From contig BFEA01000168.1 of assembly GCA_003427395.1 (NCBI GenBank), positions 1,769,596-1,833,595 of the forward strand: DNA of 64,000 nucleotides, read 5' to 3'. Shown one piece after another: positions 1 through 12,710 of this stretch. The position numbers were made by a program, and so were the translations under genes. How positions within the stretch are numbered: position 1 is the stretch's first letter; each line of letters begins with the position of its first letter. A model generated the notes under the pieces. It saw only the letters and a program-made list of their open reading frames with translations. It was not told the DNA's origin and searched no databases. The DNA is from Chara braunii (lineage: Eukaryota > Streptophyta > Charophyceae > Charales > Characeae).

Positions 1-826
1 TAGGTGCAGTTAGTAGGACTGACTCTAACGTCAGATTAGTTGTTATCCTCCTCAGTTTCGATGGTCTGCTCGGTAGCTTGATTGGGGATAATCACCAGAG
101 TGTTTATGATCACCCATCTGGTCGAAGTACATGAATGCTCGGTCGCGTTGTTTTTTGCCTAGTCGAGAGTCTCGAGATGGAAATTTGAAAAACACATGTT
201 TTGAACCGCGTGGTGTGTTTTGCAGCTGCGTGTGGACTTATCACGAGCAATGAGCAGGGGATTTTTGTTTTCTGACTTCAACTGCCAGTTGTTCTCTCAT
301 ACTCATCATATAACCCAAATCGAATATTTCGCTAGAACATGCGAAGATTCACCATCATTGGTCTCTAGGAAGCTTGAGCCGCTCTTGATCGTTCAACAAT
401 GAATGACTCACCAATAAAGCAACGAAAATAAAAACTTTTGCACCGTGATACTACTTATAAGGTGAGTTAAGGGGGTATGCATTTGCTGCTATGTCCAAAT
501 TCCAACCTACTTATGTGCCACCACATCACTCTCCAGATTTTTGTGCACGTGTAGTAGATAGGGACAGTGGAAAACTCGTCAATCCATTCACGCAAGTCAC
601 TAATTAGATGGCAAAGCATTTGACCAGTGGGAACCTCATTAATTCATTCATGTGCATCACTAATTAGATGATGAAGCATTTGGCAGCCTCTTACCCCTTT
701 CCCAGTGGCTCCTCCCAATCGCTATTCTGCCTCACTTCTCTACACACTCTCAACCCTCATTCCCGTTCCTCTCTTTCTCCCACTCACTTTTTCTCTCATC
801 AGCGCACATGTGTGCGCAGTCCCTCT

Positions 827-858
<32 letters not shown>

Positions 859-2220
859 CTCTCTCTCACTCGCTCTCTGCTCCTAGGCTTACTTGGGTAT
901 GCTCAAATCACCACTCCCGCCGAATGTCGTCAGGCAAAGTTTGAGATTTTGTAAACAATAATAATAATAATATTATGTTAATAATGTTATCTCATGCACT
1001 CCCACTGTGCAGGCACGCTGGCTCTACGCGCAACTGACTTACTCTCACTTCATTCACTCTCTCTCTCTCACCCTTGTTTAACCTAGCTGGCACCATTCCC
1101 GCTAGTTAACTGCCCAATGGTTCGTTGTCCCTTCCTCTCTTGCTCACACAAGATTTCCCAGTTTCACTCCCCTTTAACTCTCCATCTCTCTCACTCACAT
1201 GGATGTTCACTCAACTCTCTCATGCTGTTTCCCTCTCCACTCACCTCTTGCCCACTGATGACTGTCCATGAAAGTTGTGCTGATTGTACCAGAGCACGTG
1301 CACGAACGAGTACGAAGGCGATCAACTCACTTCTTAGTTATAGCACGCACGCCCACCATGACAGCAACTTGCCTGCTCACACGAACGGGCACGAACAAGC
1401 CCCAGTCCATGTGGGTTCCATACCTCTGGTACGCTGTCTCCTCCGTGGTCTGGAGACACCTGGTGCCTTCCCCTCGTTGGTTCCCTGTTACGAATGTCGT
1501 CGAGTTTTGCTGGTCCTCCTCTATATTAACATAGGCAGCCTCTAGCGCAAGTAGCCGTGAATCTCCCAACCCTCCTGAGCCACTAGCAACAAGCTCGAAA
1601 CGGAGCACACCATTGATACCAGCGGCATCACAAGCTCGGGATATTTTCCACCAGGAGCAGCAGACTAGTTGGTACTGAGGGCTGAAGTCTGGTAGTCCTG
1701 GACAAGTGGCCGCAGTAAACCATACCACTACCGAACCAGCGACAATACCAAAAAATAACAACGTCGAACCACCGTGAATTGTACCAGTATCCAACTAGCG
1801 ACCGTATCGCCGTAACCAGAAACCAGTACCGCTGGTCCAATCGCTCATCTAACGAGAATCTTTTTCATAGTCGTGCTGGAATAAATACCGCTCAATGACC
1901 GAGTGCCATCGCACAAATTTGATAATCAAACCCAGTGTCATTAGAAGGTTCACAGAGTCTTCTCACGACACTTAGCAAGTCATGTGAATACAGTAAATTA
2001 CGGATATTGCACACTTATTTAATTCATGGGTTATAAGAAGGGTAATAAATAGATAAATTTTGAATAAAATCAGTGAGGGCATAATTGGACAGAAAATGTT
2101 AAATAATAAAATAATAATTTATTTTTATCGTTTTTCTCCTTTTTAATTTAATTTTTAATTTTTAATTTTATTATTAAATTAGATAACTATAGTGTTTTAT
2201 TTTTGCAACAACTGTTCAGG
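1..2220. other. Gene-free pyrimidine-rich stretch
   Basis: I see no convincing coding sequence here. The stretch holds a poly-T run at 830-858 inside CT-rich DNA (about 770-1250), a short (TAA)n tract near 950-975, and an AT-rich segment at about 2040-2210. Short open frames on both strands (for example 1117-1545 plus, 1327-1794 minus) are biased products of the CT-rich composition and resemble no family I know. Confidence 0.6.
565..684. repeat. 60-bp tandem duplication, two copies
   Basis: Two adjacent units (565-624 and 625-684) share the order CAGTGG, a CTC motif, ATTCATTCA-like sequence, then CACTAATTAGATG and AAGCATTTG. They differ at several positions, so the duplication is not recent. 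No coding content is seen. Confidence 0.8.
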
Positions 2221-3760
2221 GTAAAAAATATTGCGCGAACACTCGCGCGTGCGTTCCGGTACAACAGTCATCCGGTACGGAAACAGGCATCAGATGGGCA
2301 AGAAAGGGAGACGTCATGATCGAGAAAATAATGTCTCTCATTTTACAAAATCCAACGGTTAGTATTCGTAAGTGATCAAAGGGAAATCAGGGTTCAAGTT
2401 GGAGACCCTAATTTATCTCGGTCCATCTGGCAGGAAAACACCCTGAAATGCCCCTCACTAATCGTACCGAGTTGTCCAAATTTTGGGTGGTTGTTTGGTT
2501 TTGGCCGCCCAACAAGAACCTGGGACTCTGCTCAACGACCATGTCGACGTCGCACATGTCTGCCCAGAAGACGAGCATAGGTCTAAGACAACTATGGCAA
2601 ATGTGACGTCCACGTCTACGCCTAGTTGCTGCACTTTTAGGCCATCGTTCACGCACTCTAAGACTAAAATGATATACCACACATAACTGGAACTAGCACC
2701 ATCACTGGTACGCCTAGGGAAAAGGGTTACCTGCATGTGTCACCTGGGGCAAAGGGCTAGAACACTTCTCTAGCAGGGCCCGACGTGCTCACTAATCAGT
2801 TAGGAAAATCTCTCGAATTTTGAAGTACTTTTAGGTATTATTTTACAATTAAATTTAATTAATAAAGATTTTTTTAATATTTAATGATGATTTAAACACA
2901 ATGATAGATTAAAAAAAAATCAGGAATACTGTTTACAATTGCATAGAGGTGAACAATATAAAGGGGGATTTTTAGGTATTTTTTTGTATTGTTTTTAAAA
3001 TAAAATTCAATTAATAGAAAAGTTTTTATTATTTAACGAGGTTTTAATCACAATAATCAATTGACATAAAAGTTTCGGAATCCGATCCCTTAAGAAGCAT
3101 AGCTGCGTGGGGGAGGTCGATGACGCGCTGCGCACCGGATTTGGGTCGAAGTTTTGGTGAGGGGCAGTGGATGAAGGCGATCGAGGCAGGGCGAGTGTAT
3201 AGAGGGGTGCGCGTACTGAAATGTTAATAGCGCGTCATGAAACGAGAGTGCGCGCCTCGAGGGAGGGGCAAATGGCCGGCGTTGATGCGGACGAAGATCT
3301 TGGAAGCGAGCCATCCGATATGCAGGCGACGTTTTTTTTTTTTCCGCCAGGTTGACCGCTGTTTTGTGTCCCCCTTCTCGTTTTTTTTTTTTTCTCGCGC
3401 CTGTTGTTTTTTGCCCCCCCCCCTTCTTGTTTTTTTCCCTTCCTTGTTTTTTCATTTCTCCCGCAGCTGTCGTTTTGTGGCCCCCGGTAGGCCGTTTTCT
3501 TTATGCGGACAAACATCTTGGAGGCAGGTCATCCGAAATGCAGAGTTAGATCACCCACTTCATTTGTTATTTCTGCGAGCGTAGCCTGCATCGCCCGCAC
3601 CGCGGACACTTAACCATTATTATTTAAGAGTGTAATAAGGTTGATATTATAGAGGAAAATTTTTAATAATTTATCAAAATTTTCATGGGACCAAACTGAA
3701 TTTTAGATATGTTTTTAGAAATTAAATAAGATTAAAAATAAATCCTTGATATTTAAATAA
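2221..3760. other. No recognised gene
   Basis: Mixed sequence with AT-rich blocks (2820-3070, 3620-3760) and homopolymer-rich DNA at 3330-3460 (runs of T and C). Open frames at 2458-2736 minus and 3237-3584 plus overlap each other or homopolymers and show no family signature. Confidence 0.5.
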
Positions 3761-3769
3761 CACACAGGT

Positions 3770-4015
3770 GTTGTATTCCAATTTAATCCCAATACAACAT
3801 ACAAACTATATACAAGCGTCACCACGGGTTGTACCTGAATAGAAAGGGGATCGTTCTATTCAAATAACAAGCAAGTATAATCTTCGAATAGAACACAACA
3901 TTTTTTTCGAAACCACGATGGGCAGTATATTGGTACAGAAGGTGGGATACTATTCGAATATAACACGTGCGCACGTGTTATATTCGAATAGACGGCATGT
4001 GTTCCATTCGATGAA
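3770..4015. repeat. Cluster of TATTCGAATA-type palindromic motifs
   Basis: Within about 250 bp the motif TTCGAATA joined to (A/T)AACAC recurs in both orientations: near 3854 (TTCTATTCAAATAAC), 3883-3898 (TTCGAATAGAACACAAC), the two halves of the perfect palindrome at 3950-3991, and 3999-4010 (GTTCCATTCGAT). This arrangement resembles the subterminal palindromes of small foldback or MITE-like elements. I could not define termini or a target duplication. Confidence 0.55.
3950..3991. repeat. Perfect 42-bp palindrome
   Basis: Two 21-bp arms meet with no spacer at 3970/3971, the centre being CACGTGCGCACGTG; each arm ends in CTATTCGAATA read outward to inward. Every base pairs with its partner, so the single strand could form a long hairpin and the duplex a cruciform. 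It contains two E-box/G-box-like CACGTG hexamers. Function is unknown. Confidence 0.95.
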
Positions 4016-4199
4016 AAAAGAATTTCCCCCAAGACGTACGCCTTCACACAATGAAAATTTCTAACCGATCAGAATTTCGAAATAGTATGTATTTAAGTCA
4101 GCATTATATTTTTAATCAAATAAAAATATATAATAATTAAAAATTTGTACTGTTTAAGCAAATTAGACTCTTTAACGGATCAACAAGGTCTTAGGTACC

Positions 4200-6720
4200 A
4201 GTAGTTTGGGTCGTTGCTTCTTTTCGCCCAACCAAGCCGTGGAATAAAATAAAAAATCGGTCTAATTAGTGTGTTGTCGGTGCCATCGTGCCATAGGAGA
4301 AAAGAGGGAAGGATAAGTACAGGAAAGTTACTCAAAGCGAGATGACGGAGAGCCGTAACGTTGTTCGTACTTATAAGAGTAGTAAGCTATTTTTCTTGGA
4401 TGACGTTCACTCACGTAGATCATTTTGATGTCGCTGCAATCTTATTCTTTCCTTTTTCTCCTCTTTCTCATCTTCTTCCTCTCGCTCCTCTTTTTCCCTT
4501 GTCAAATCAATAGATTTCTCTGCGGCTTTTTCTTGCCGACCGCCTCTCCCCCTTCCAGTTCCTGTCCCACGCGGCATGACTGGAGGGATGAGGCACCTAA
4601 AGTAGTGTCGAGCAAAAATGCGCAGTTCTACGAAAGAGTGAAGGCTTCGAAAGTGTGCGAGGTTGTCTTAGGGGCGGAAAGTGTCACAATTAGAAGAAAC
4701 TACCGTAGTAGAAACTCAGGCAGACTCGACGAGACTTGCAAAATCTTATAATGTTAATGGATCCTCATGCTATTCCTACTGACTTGCTTTTAAAAAGTCT
4801 CTGCAATCCTTGGTCGCTCCCCTGTATGTCACCTTCTAACCAGCTACGGGAGTAATTATTGCATCGAGGAAACGAAAAAAAACGGCAGACTAATATTCAT
4901 AAGATATAATAGGCTATATACAACAACTTATACTACCTTAGACGAATGCTTATACCAATTGACCGACAATAATCCTTAGTAGTCATTTTACTATCCTATC
5001 TTTCGTTTGTCTTTTTACGGGGGCTTCAATTAATCAGACCCAGGTCCGTTATCATAGGACCTCGACAGGCAACCAAAGGAACTTGACAACGGCGCCACCT
5101 GTCGCGCGCGGTGGTCCTGCACCCTGTTGGGGAGCGCTGAACCTCACAGTCGTATCACGCAAGATGTTTCTTCAGAGTTGTTGAAAAGAATCAGCCACCA
5201 CTCTGACCGTGCGCACATGCCATACCTTTCACGACGCCCCACAACATGTCAGGACGTTGGAAGGTACAACTTACCTTTACCCAAGGGGTTTTCACCACCC
5301 TTAGGTAGGCGTATCCCTGCTGAGTTATCGGCTCACATGCGAAGACTTTTACTTGCCTTTGTAGAGGTAGGTCGACCGAGGGTGTTTTCTCTATCGTCGC
5401 AGCATAGGAATGGGGTACGCGCGGTAAGACGTCTAAGACTGGTCCGTTAGTCAAGACAGGTTCATGATGTGATTTCCCTATCCTTGACTTTTATATATTC
5501 AGGTCGAACTTTTATAAGGCTGTCTATATCCGCTTTTAAATCTAAAATGTGTTACTCTCTTGCCAAAGGAGAACAAGGTATCAATCAGATCATCTTACTA
5601 CCTAGGGCATTCTATTCTACTTAACAGGTCCTGACTTAACTGAACATCAGATATTACAAAAGTTATATAAGACAGATAATGAACATATAGGTATTACCGC
5701 CGGTAACCCTTCCCACTTTTACAAGTGCTGTGTGTCGAAGACTTTTCACGAGGTTAAGCCCAGTTCAGTCCAAACCATGCACAAGACAGACCTACACAGA
5801 ATAATGTAAAGACAGTTCACATGCCATGCACTAACGACGTCAACCGCCACATCATAGACTTGTCCCTTACTTCCCCGAATCGTGTGAGACAGTTCTATCA
5901 TTCCTGAGACTCTTTAGGCCCAAAACCCCTCACATCATTCAAAGGATCCTTGAGAGCGATTAGAACCATTTAGGCACAAACCGCAGGTGACAGTTTTACT
6001 GAACACAAAGTTTGTCTTTAGATGCAGGTATCAAGCCGAGGGAAAAGTTGAATCGGTAAAATCGACCTGTTATCGAATGATAACAGGAAGTTTGAATCCT
6101 TTTGTATATCCTTCCCTTCAAATGCAACAGTAAAATTAGCCCAGACTTGCACACACACAGGTCAACAAGAATTCAACATCCCCTCCTAGGTTTTCACCCA
6201 TCATTTCCGAGAGTCGAACTCTTAGATGAAGATCACGAATCCTGATAACTATATTCCAAAGTCCAATTTCTACCCGTACTCCTACAAACCCTTCAGTCTG
6301 TCCTTTCCTCCTTTACAAGGATATTCATACCCACGTCCCAGATTGTTTAAAGAAAATCGTTTTTCTTTTACTTTCAATTTTCTCATTTTCTCTCATCGGG
6401 GTAAGCACATCTCATTTGGTGCTTACGTGGTAGTCTAGCCGAGATCAATTCACGCCATTGGTGTTTTTTCCCTTAGGAGTTTACCAATGAACTGAGGCTA
6501 CGCGAAACTTCTTCTTTTCTAATTTGTTTTTCCCCGCGGTATTTGCCCTTTATTCTGCTTTTTTTATGACATTTGGAGTCACTCCCGCTATGTACTCCCT
6601 CTTTCCTTTCTCTTCTTCTTGTCCTTACATACGCAAGTAGTGGACTGATTTACACGGAAATCTTCCACTAGTTCAAGTTGATCAACTCCAGACAAAACGG
6701 TTATTCAAACGAGTAGTTAA
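4200..6720. other. No recognised gene
   Basis: I see no family signature on either strand. Open frames at 4425-4751 and 5127-5450 (plus) and 5191-5454 (minus) have no recognisable motif. Phrases such as CTACCTAGGGCATTC and repeated ACTTTTAC hint at old retroelement debris, but nothing can be assigned. Confidence 0.4.
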
Positions 6721-6724
6721 GTCG

Positions 6725-7925
6725 CCCCACGAGAGCACTCAGTCACCCTTCAAAGTCCATGCAGTCCTCATGCAATCAATCGGTTTAAACAATCTTATGC
6801 AAACGACCGGATAACTCACATAGGAGTATCCCTTTATTAGTTACAATCCAGTAGTTCTAAAGCCCTTGTTGAGGCACTTCCAACACTTGTTCCAACATTC
6901 ATCAACAATTCAGACCACCTCTTATCAAAGATCAATATAGAATTCAAATTAGGAATAGGCGACCTTTACTGAAGTGCCTTATTATTCCTTTCTCAGACCT
7001 CAGTCTATGCTTAAGAGCGTAATAGGATGGCCTTACGGGAGCTACCATACAACTCTTTCAAATACAGACGATCTAGGATTATGTCAGTAGAGTCAGGCAA
7101 ACACAAGATCCACCTTTTGCTGGAGTATCCTACTAGGCTTGTTAAGGTAGAGTCGGGTAAGTAATAGGATGACCCCACGACAGTCTTTCTATTGCTTCCT
7201 TGGGTAGTAAATAGTTTATCTTTAAAGTATGACCCTGGGGCAACCCACACACAAATTTACCTATTGCCCACTCGATGAATAGATAAACCAGATGTATGTA
7301 GGTTGTCAGAGAATGAATAGTAAGATGATATTTTTCCTTTTCTCGTGTTAATGGCCAGCTCCGGCCCGAGCCTATAATAGGATGACCTCATGAGAGTTAT
7401 CCTACTACTATCCGAATGACTGCGACTACCACTCCCCTGATGGAGGTTTCCCATAACCTGATTCAATATTAAACAGATAGATTGTTAGTAACTTAGTAGT
7501 TACTCATGTCATCCATCAGTCATTTATGAAGCAAGTAGTAGGGTTAGTACTCACACGAGAGTATCTTTCTGCTCTCCAAACACGATCCCCTCAGGAGATC
7601 AGTCAAAATAATTATTAGTTAAGTTGTTCTGATCGTTCACCTTTCTTACCTATGCATCGTGAATAAGCAAGAGGTATGCCGACCCCACAGGAGTTGGACG
7701 GATAGTTCAAACGTAGGAATTCGTGTACTCACACGGTCAGTACTTAATTCTCTTCCAAGTCTGGTCCGATAGGTGATAGGAGAGCCCCACGGGAGCCCCC
7801 TACTACCATTTGCTTACGTAAATCATCCTAACCGGATTACCTCCTAGATTCAGCACGTAAGGTATCAAGGAAATCGTCCGGCAACTTCCCGTTACCAACG
7901 TTGTCAACGTGACGACTTCATGGGA
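6725..7925 (+). repeat. Dispersed degenerate GATGACCCCACGRGAG motif
   Basis: About eight imperfect copies of a motif close to GATGACCYCACGRGAGY occur at irregular intervals of roughly 100-300 bp. The clearest lie near 6724 (CGCCCCACGAGAG), 7023 (GGATGGCCTTACGGGAG), 7166 (GGATGACCCCACGACAG), 7380 (GGATGACCTCATGAGAG), 7680 (CGACCCCACAGGAG), 7786 (GAGAGCCCCACGGGAG) and 7910 (GACGACTTCATGGGAG). Several are preceded by ATAGGAT or followed by CCTACTA. They look like remnants of a diverged tandem repeat. Open frames in this stretch are incidental. Confidence 0.5.
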
Positions 7926-8283
7926 GCCTCCATCACACAACTTTGTCTTAAAAACTTAAGCAGACAAGATTCCTTCTTTATTTCAGGCAAGGTTCTTACT
8001 TCATGCATATGTTCATTCACCCTTTCTGAAAGTTATACTCCTGAAGAAAATAAAAAAATGTATATCACGCATTCATTCATGCAGTTTAATTGAGAGTTGT
8101 AACTAGTAAAGGATAAGAGAAAGGATAAATTCATGCGTACCTTATAGTTCCTTGCCTCCAGAGTTCCTCCTGAACTCCGGCAAAGCTCCTGCAATCGCCC
8201 TGTTATGTCTGACCGTTTGATCATCATTTTCCATAGAATAAAATTTTATTTCAAAGAGATCATATTTTTCCGGAAAGTTCTGA

Positions 8284-8625
8284 AAAATAAGAAAACGAGG
8301 AGATTAGATCACGGGAGAATGAAGAAGGATGGAGGAGTTAGGCACCGTCATACGGTGATGATGTCCCTCTCCTCTCCAATGCCCCACATCTTTTCATATC
8401 TGATCTTCCCTATTATCTTTGAGAATAGCAAGATGATGCTTAAGAATGATAAAATCAGTAAGGATAATAACAATAATCTTTGAAAGATACGAAGAAAAAG
8501 GAAATAAGGGGATTAGATCAACGGAGAACGGGGGAGGACAGAGGAGGTAGGCGCCATCATACGGTGATAACGCCTTTCTCCTTTCCAATGCCCCACATCC
8601 TCTTCATCTCTGGCCTGTGATGTTC
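8284..8625. repeat. 209-bp tandem duplication
   Basis: The segment beginning near 8284 recurs 209 bp downstream from about 8493. Anchors are GATTAGATCA at 8302 and 8511, a CATACGGTGAT block, and TCCAATGCCCCACATC near 8377 and 8585. The copies differ by substitutions and small indels. Confidence 0.85.
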
Positions 8626-8650
8626 AATAATATCAATACCAAAAATAAAT

Positions 8651-8654
8651 AACA

Positions 8655-8693
<39 letters not shown>

Positions 8694-8785
8694 TAATAAT
8701 AATAATAAAGAAATAATAAAATAGTAACCATAACAATAAATGATAGCAACAATAAATGATAGCAACAATAAATAATATAATAATA
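8651..8785. repeat. (TAA)n microsatellite
   Basis: A run of TAA/AAT units, interrupted by AAAT and GATAGCAACAA variants. Such tracts recur five times in the first 15 kb. Confidence 0.95.
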
Positions 8786-9390
8786 ATGTCACTTTCTTTT
8801 TTTCACCTTCTCCGTTTCTTCTCATCTTTCCTTCTTTCTTCTTTTCTTCTCCTTCCACCTTCACTCTTCTTACTCCTTCTCTCTTCTCTAGCAGCCCCTT
8901 CGTTTTAGTTCACATGCACCCCTTTACTTTCACTACATAGCCCTGGTCGCAGCAACCCACTTGTTGTCTCGCATGCGTGTCTCAAGGACCATGTGTGTGA
9001 TTGCTGCCCTGCCTGCCTGCAAGACTGTACGGGTGCATGCTTGTTGCTCTGCATGCCTAACCATAGCTCGCGAGCGTCCCGCAGTTTGGTTGTGACGCAC
9101 GCCACTTAGTGCCCGTGCGTGGAGGTGGTGGTAATGTTGCATCCTTAGTGACCCAGGACCCTCGCTTATCATGTTGGCCTCACACTACGTCTACTGAGGA
9201 CGCAACCACCCTTGTTTTCGGCTCAGCTGCCTGCTGCAGTTGTTTATCTAGGAAGAGCCCGGGATGAAGCACAAGTTGTACTTGCAGCAATTGTCTGAGA
9301 CGCACATCGGAAAAGAGGCCTCTCGTGGATAACCAGGCCTGCCTTCACTTAGGGCAGGCACGAGGCTTGCTGGGATTACAAACTAACTTA
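8786..9390. other. No recognised gene
   Basis: A CT-rich segment (8795-8900) is followed by GC-balanced sequence with a short CTGCCTGC run near 9015. The open frames in it are overlapping minus-strand readings without motifs. Confidence 0.45.
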
Positions 9391-9420
9391 ATAATAATAA
9401 TAATAATAATAATAATGACA

Positions 9421-9459
<39 letters not shown>

Positions 9460-9484
9460 TAATAATAAAAACAACAATAATAAT
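9391..9484. repeat. (TAA)n microsatellite
   Basis: Two long AAT/TAA runs are separated by TGACAGTAA. Confidence 0.95.
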
Positions 9485-9854
9485 GTAAGGGACATGGTCA
9501 ATCGACAAAATGACAAATCCCAGATTGCAGTAATCAAATTGAAAGTCATGATGTCGGAAATTGTTCAAAAAGCAGATATTACACCGGTACTATACTAATG
9601 GAGGATCAAAATACTTCCTCTTATTGTCAATGAGAGCACACCCTCGTTGTCACATTTATGAGTATTTAGAACCCTTTCCCTACTTTGGCGTTTCAGCACC
9701 CAGACTACAATCACACAACTACTAGTAGCCTATGAATTTACAATGCATCCTGTTCACGTCAGCAACAACGACCACAGTACATGAAGATACCGACCCTTAT
9801 AGACAATCGCCAAGACCAGATACGTGCCCTCACATCATTGTTTTCATCCCTCTT

Positions 9855-11475
9855 CCTTTCTCTATCTCTGTGTGTGCGTCCGTCTATTTGCGTCAGTCTG
9901 TCTGTACCAGTCTATCCGACTGTTTTCGACTGTTTGCCTGTCCGTATCTATTTTTCCGTTGTTTGTCTGTCTCTCTATCCCTTCGTTTTTCCCCGCTCTT
10001 CTTCTTCTTCTTATCCCTTCCTCCTCTTCTTCTCCTCCTCCTTTCTTCTAACTTGATAAGGTTCAATGAACTCCCCACAACATCCCCAGTGGTAAAACAC
10101 TGAGATCACCACGACCCAGATACTTCACTGGACCATCCCTTCGGTAGGGGCCACGGGTGGTGGGCACAGTGTCGGATGTGAGATGTGGAGGCGCTTTGGC
10201 GCCATAGCCGTTCTGCCGCGAATTTGAATCTGAATTGTGTTCTCCGTCTTCAAATCTTTGATCTTTTGCGTGGCGCCTGACGCCAGTTTTCCATCAGTCT
10301 ATGTGCTTGCTGAAAGAAAGGGCGCGTCACGTGCGCAGGGGCTAACTGTCCGACAATCAATGCACGGAATCAACCATTATTCTCTCTCTCTCTCTCTGTC
10401 TTATTTCTCTGTTTTTGTGTCATTTTGGTTTGATTGTCTGTTTTAGTTTGTTTGCTTGTATCTGTCTGTGTTTCTCTTGTCTTTTTTGTTCGTCTATTGC
10501 TTTCCGTTTGCTTCTGTCAACCTGTTTGTCGTTATTTGTTTGTTTCTGTTTGTCTGAATGTCTGTGTCGGTTTGTCTGATTGCTTGTGTCTGTTTGATAG
10601 AATGTCTGTATCCGTTTGGTTGTGAGTCAATCTGTATGTCTGCGGAAGGGGGCCCTGAGACCAGACAGTCTCGTCAAGCACTACAAAGATACAGGTCTCG
10701 AGGTGGTCAACATTCAGTCTTGCTATGTTGCTTGGACGCTGGCTCGACTGTGACTGGATGTTGGCATTGACGCTGACACGGCGCTGGTTGTGCACATACA
10801 CCATTGATGACGACGCGGGCTGTGGCAGCATGCTGCCGCTTTTTGTTCCATGCGCCAGACATTGTTGATGTGGCGCTGCCCCTTATCTGCATTGCTGATG
10901 TGGCATTGGCCACGCTGTCTATATGAGATGACTGGTTGCGACAAGGAGGGAGATCGAGATCTGTGGATGCTTGGGATCAGGTACTCATCTGAGGTTGACG
11001 CCGTTACTGTATTCCGCTGTAGTTTTCATGGTCTACACGAGTTAAGAGTGCCACATGGCACTTCTGTGTGATCTGAGTTTTTTAGGCTTGTTGCTATTAT
11101 TGATTGATGACGTGAAGGTGAGGGGAAGCCCGAAGAAGGAGTGGGAAGTGATCGAGTTATCCTCGTGTGGTTACTTGATTATCTCTTCCTCCTTCTCATC
11201 TGTCCATTCTCCCTAAGTCTTCATCTCCTCTCTTTCCCTGTCTTATTTATTTATGTCTGCCGGCCTGCATTTGTATGTTTGTATTTGTCTGTTTGTGGTT
11301 TGTCTCTTCTGTCTTCGTATGTTTGTCTGTTGATTTGCCCGCCTGTTTCTGCCGGTGTCGGTTCTTGTCTTGTTTGTCTCTGCCTGTTATGCATGTTTGT
11401 TTGTGCCTCGTTTATCTGTCCGTTTGTCCGTATTTGTTTGTCTATGTCGATCGTTCTATCTTTGTGTGAGTGCAT
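9855..11475. repeat. Degenerate TGTC/TTTG tetranucleotide tracts
   Basis: Three tracts (about 9855-10000, 10385-10640, 11240-11475) are built of mixed CTGT, TTTG and GTCT units with (CT)n pieces. Open frames inside them translate as valine, cysteine, leucine and serine-rich sequence and are by-products of the repeat. Between the tracts, near 10857-10915, a motif close to GATGTGGCRYTG appears twice about 30 bp apart. Confidence 0.8.
10045..10125 (+). repeat. Dispersed repeat, copy 1
   Basis: The sequence around ATAAGGTTCAATGAACTCC, followed after about 40 bp by TGAGATCACCACGACCCAGA, matches related sequence at 14585-14690 and 56908-57010. The latter copy reads ATAAGGTTCAATGAACTTC and then CTCACATGG, like an LTR end followed by a TGG primer site. 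I infer retroelement debris; the family is not identified. Confidence 0.5.
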
Positions 11476-11607
11476 ATGTATGTCTTCTCCCCTCGTACTT
11501 CCACCACTAGCACACCTGGTGTCTGCTCCGGACGCGACTCTTTTTTCTTTCCCCGCAATGACTTCTTTCCTGTCTTGCTGAGGTATATATTCGAATTTGT
11601 AGCTAAG

Positions 11608-11609
<2 letters not shown>

Positions 11610-11656
<47 letters not shown>
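11610..11656. repeat. (TAA)n microsatellite
   Basis: An uninterrupted run of about 15 AAT units. Confidence 0.95.
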
Positions 11657-11657
<1 letters not shown>

Positions 11658-12161
11658 GTTGTAAAATAAAGGTAGTTGCAAGGAATATGAGTGTGAATGA
11701 TACTCAGAAAACCAAGTTGTGAAATCACACAGATGTCCGAGTAGCCGTGTACACCGATCATCCATCCAAGCAGAGCAATACATCGAAGTAATGAGCCAAT
11801 GTTCAAGCCCGCAGGCCACACCAACACAGTACCCAAAGTTGTTCGTCTCTGTTTGGCGCCCAATGCCTAGCCTACTCTACTCGTCTATCCTACCTACAGT
11901 TATGTTCTCTCAACAGACTCACTTCGACTCTCGAACACCAACGTACATGGTGTCAACTCCATAGTCGACTTCTCTTCATGCACCAGGTACGTATCTCGTC
12001 ACCCTCATCACACTTTGATACCCCACACTCGCCTCTTTCCGGGAAGACCACCAAATCACCCTCTTACCCCCTCCGTGCATGGTCTCCTTTCTCCAATTTA
12101 CCCCCGTGCTCACTATCTCCTGCGTACCACATAGCTAACAGTTTAAAACTATAATGAGCTT

Positions 12162-12266
12162 AATAATAATAAGAAGAAGACGAATAAGAAGAATGATAAT
12201 AATAATAATAATGACAATAATAATAACAGTAATAATAATAATATTGATAATATTAGTAATAATAAT
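12162..12266. repeat. (TAA)n microsatellite, interrupted
   Basis: AAT units mixed with GAAGAA and GATAAT variants. Confidence 0.9.
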
Positions 12267-12710
12267 GTAAAGATAAGGAATGCATACAAGTTATCTTTCC
12301 AGCCTGGTGCAGTCAGGATCAGGGCGTGTTGTATTCCGAGTTTAGCAGCTAGTATTCCCTTCTCTCTTTCTCTCACACAAGGACACACACACAGATCCGG
12401 GGCAGACTGCCAAATACTCCAGGTACGTTTCTCTCCCCTCATCTCATGACACCCTTCTAGTCAACTCCCTTCCGTAATGCCCCTAGCTAGTATAAGCCAA
12501 ACAGACAATTCACTATTCTGTTGCACTGCAAACCCTGACCCTACCATGCTGAAATTTAGTTCACCATCTTACGAGTCATAATAGGTATAATCATACTCGA
12601 TCCCCTCACACTAGATTGTGGTTGGCGGAAGACACCTCCATACAAGAACCATTCTAAATTGTAATCCCCCCGTTTCTCCTTAAGGAACCGCATTTTCTTT
12701 AATGCATTAG

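Noticed and set aside
8604-8864. Tyrosine/leucine-rich minus-strand frame as a membrane protein
   Set aside because: Encoded by the (TAA)n tract on the opposite strand.
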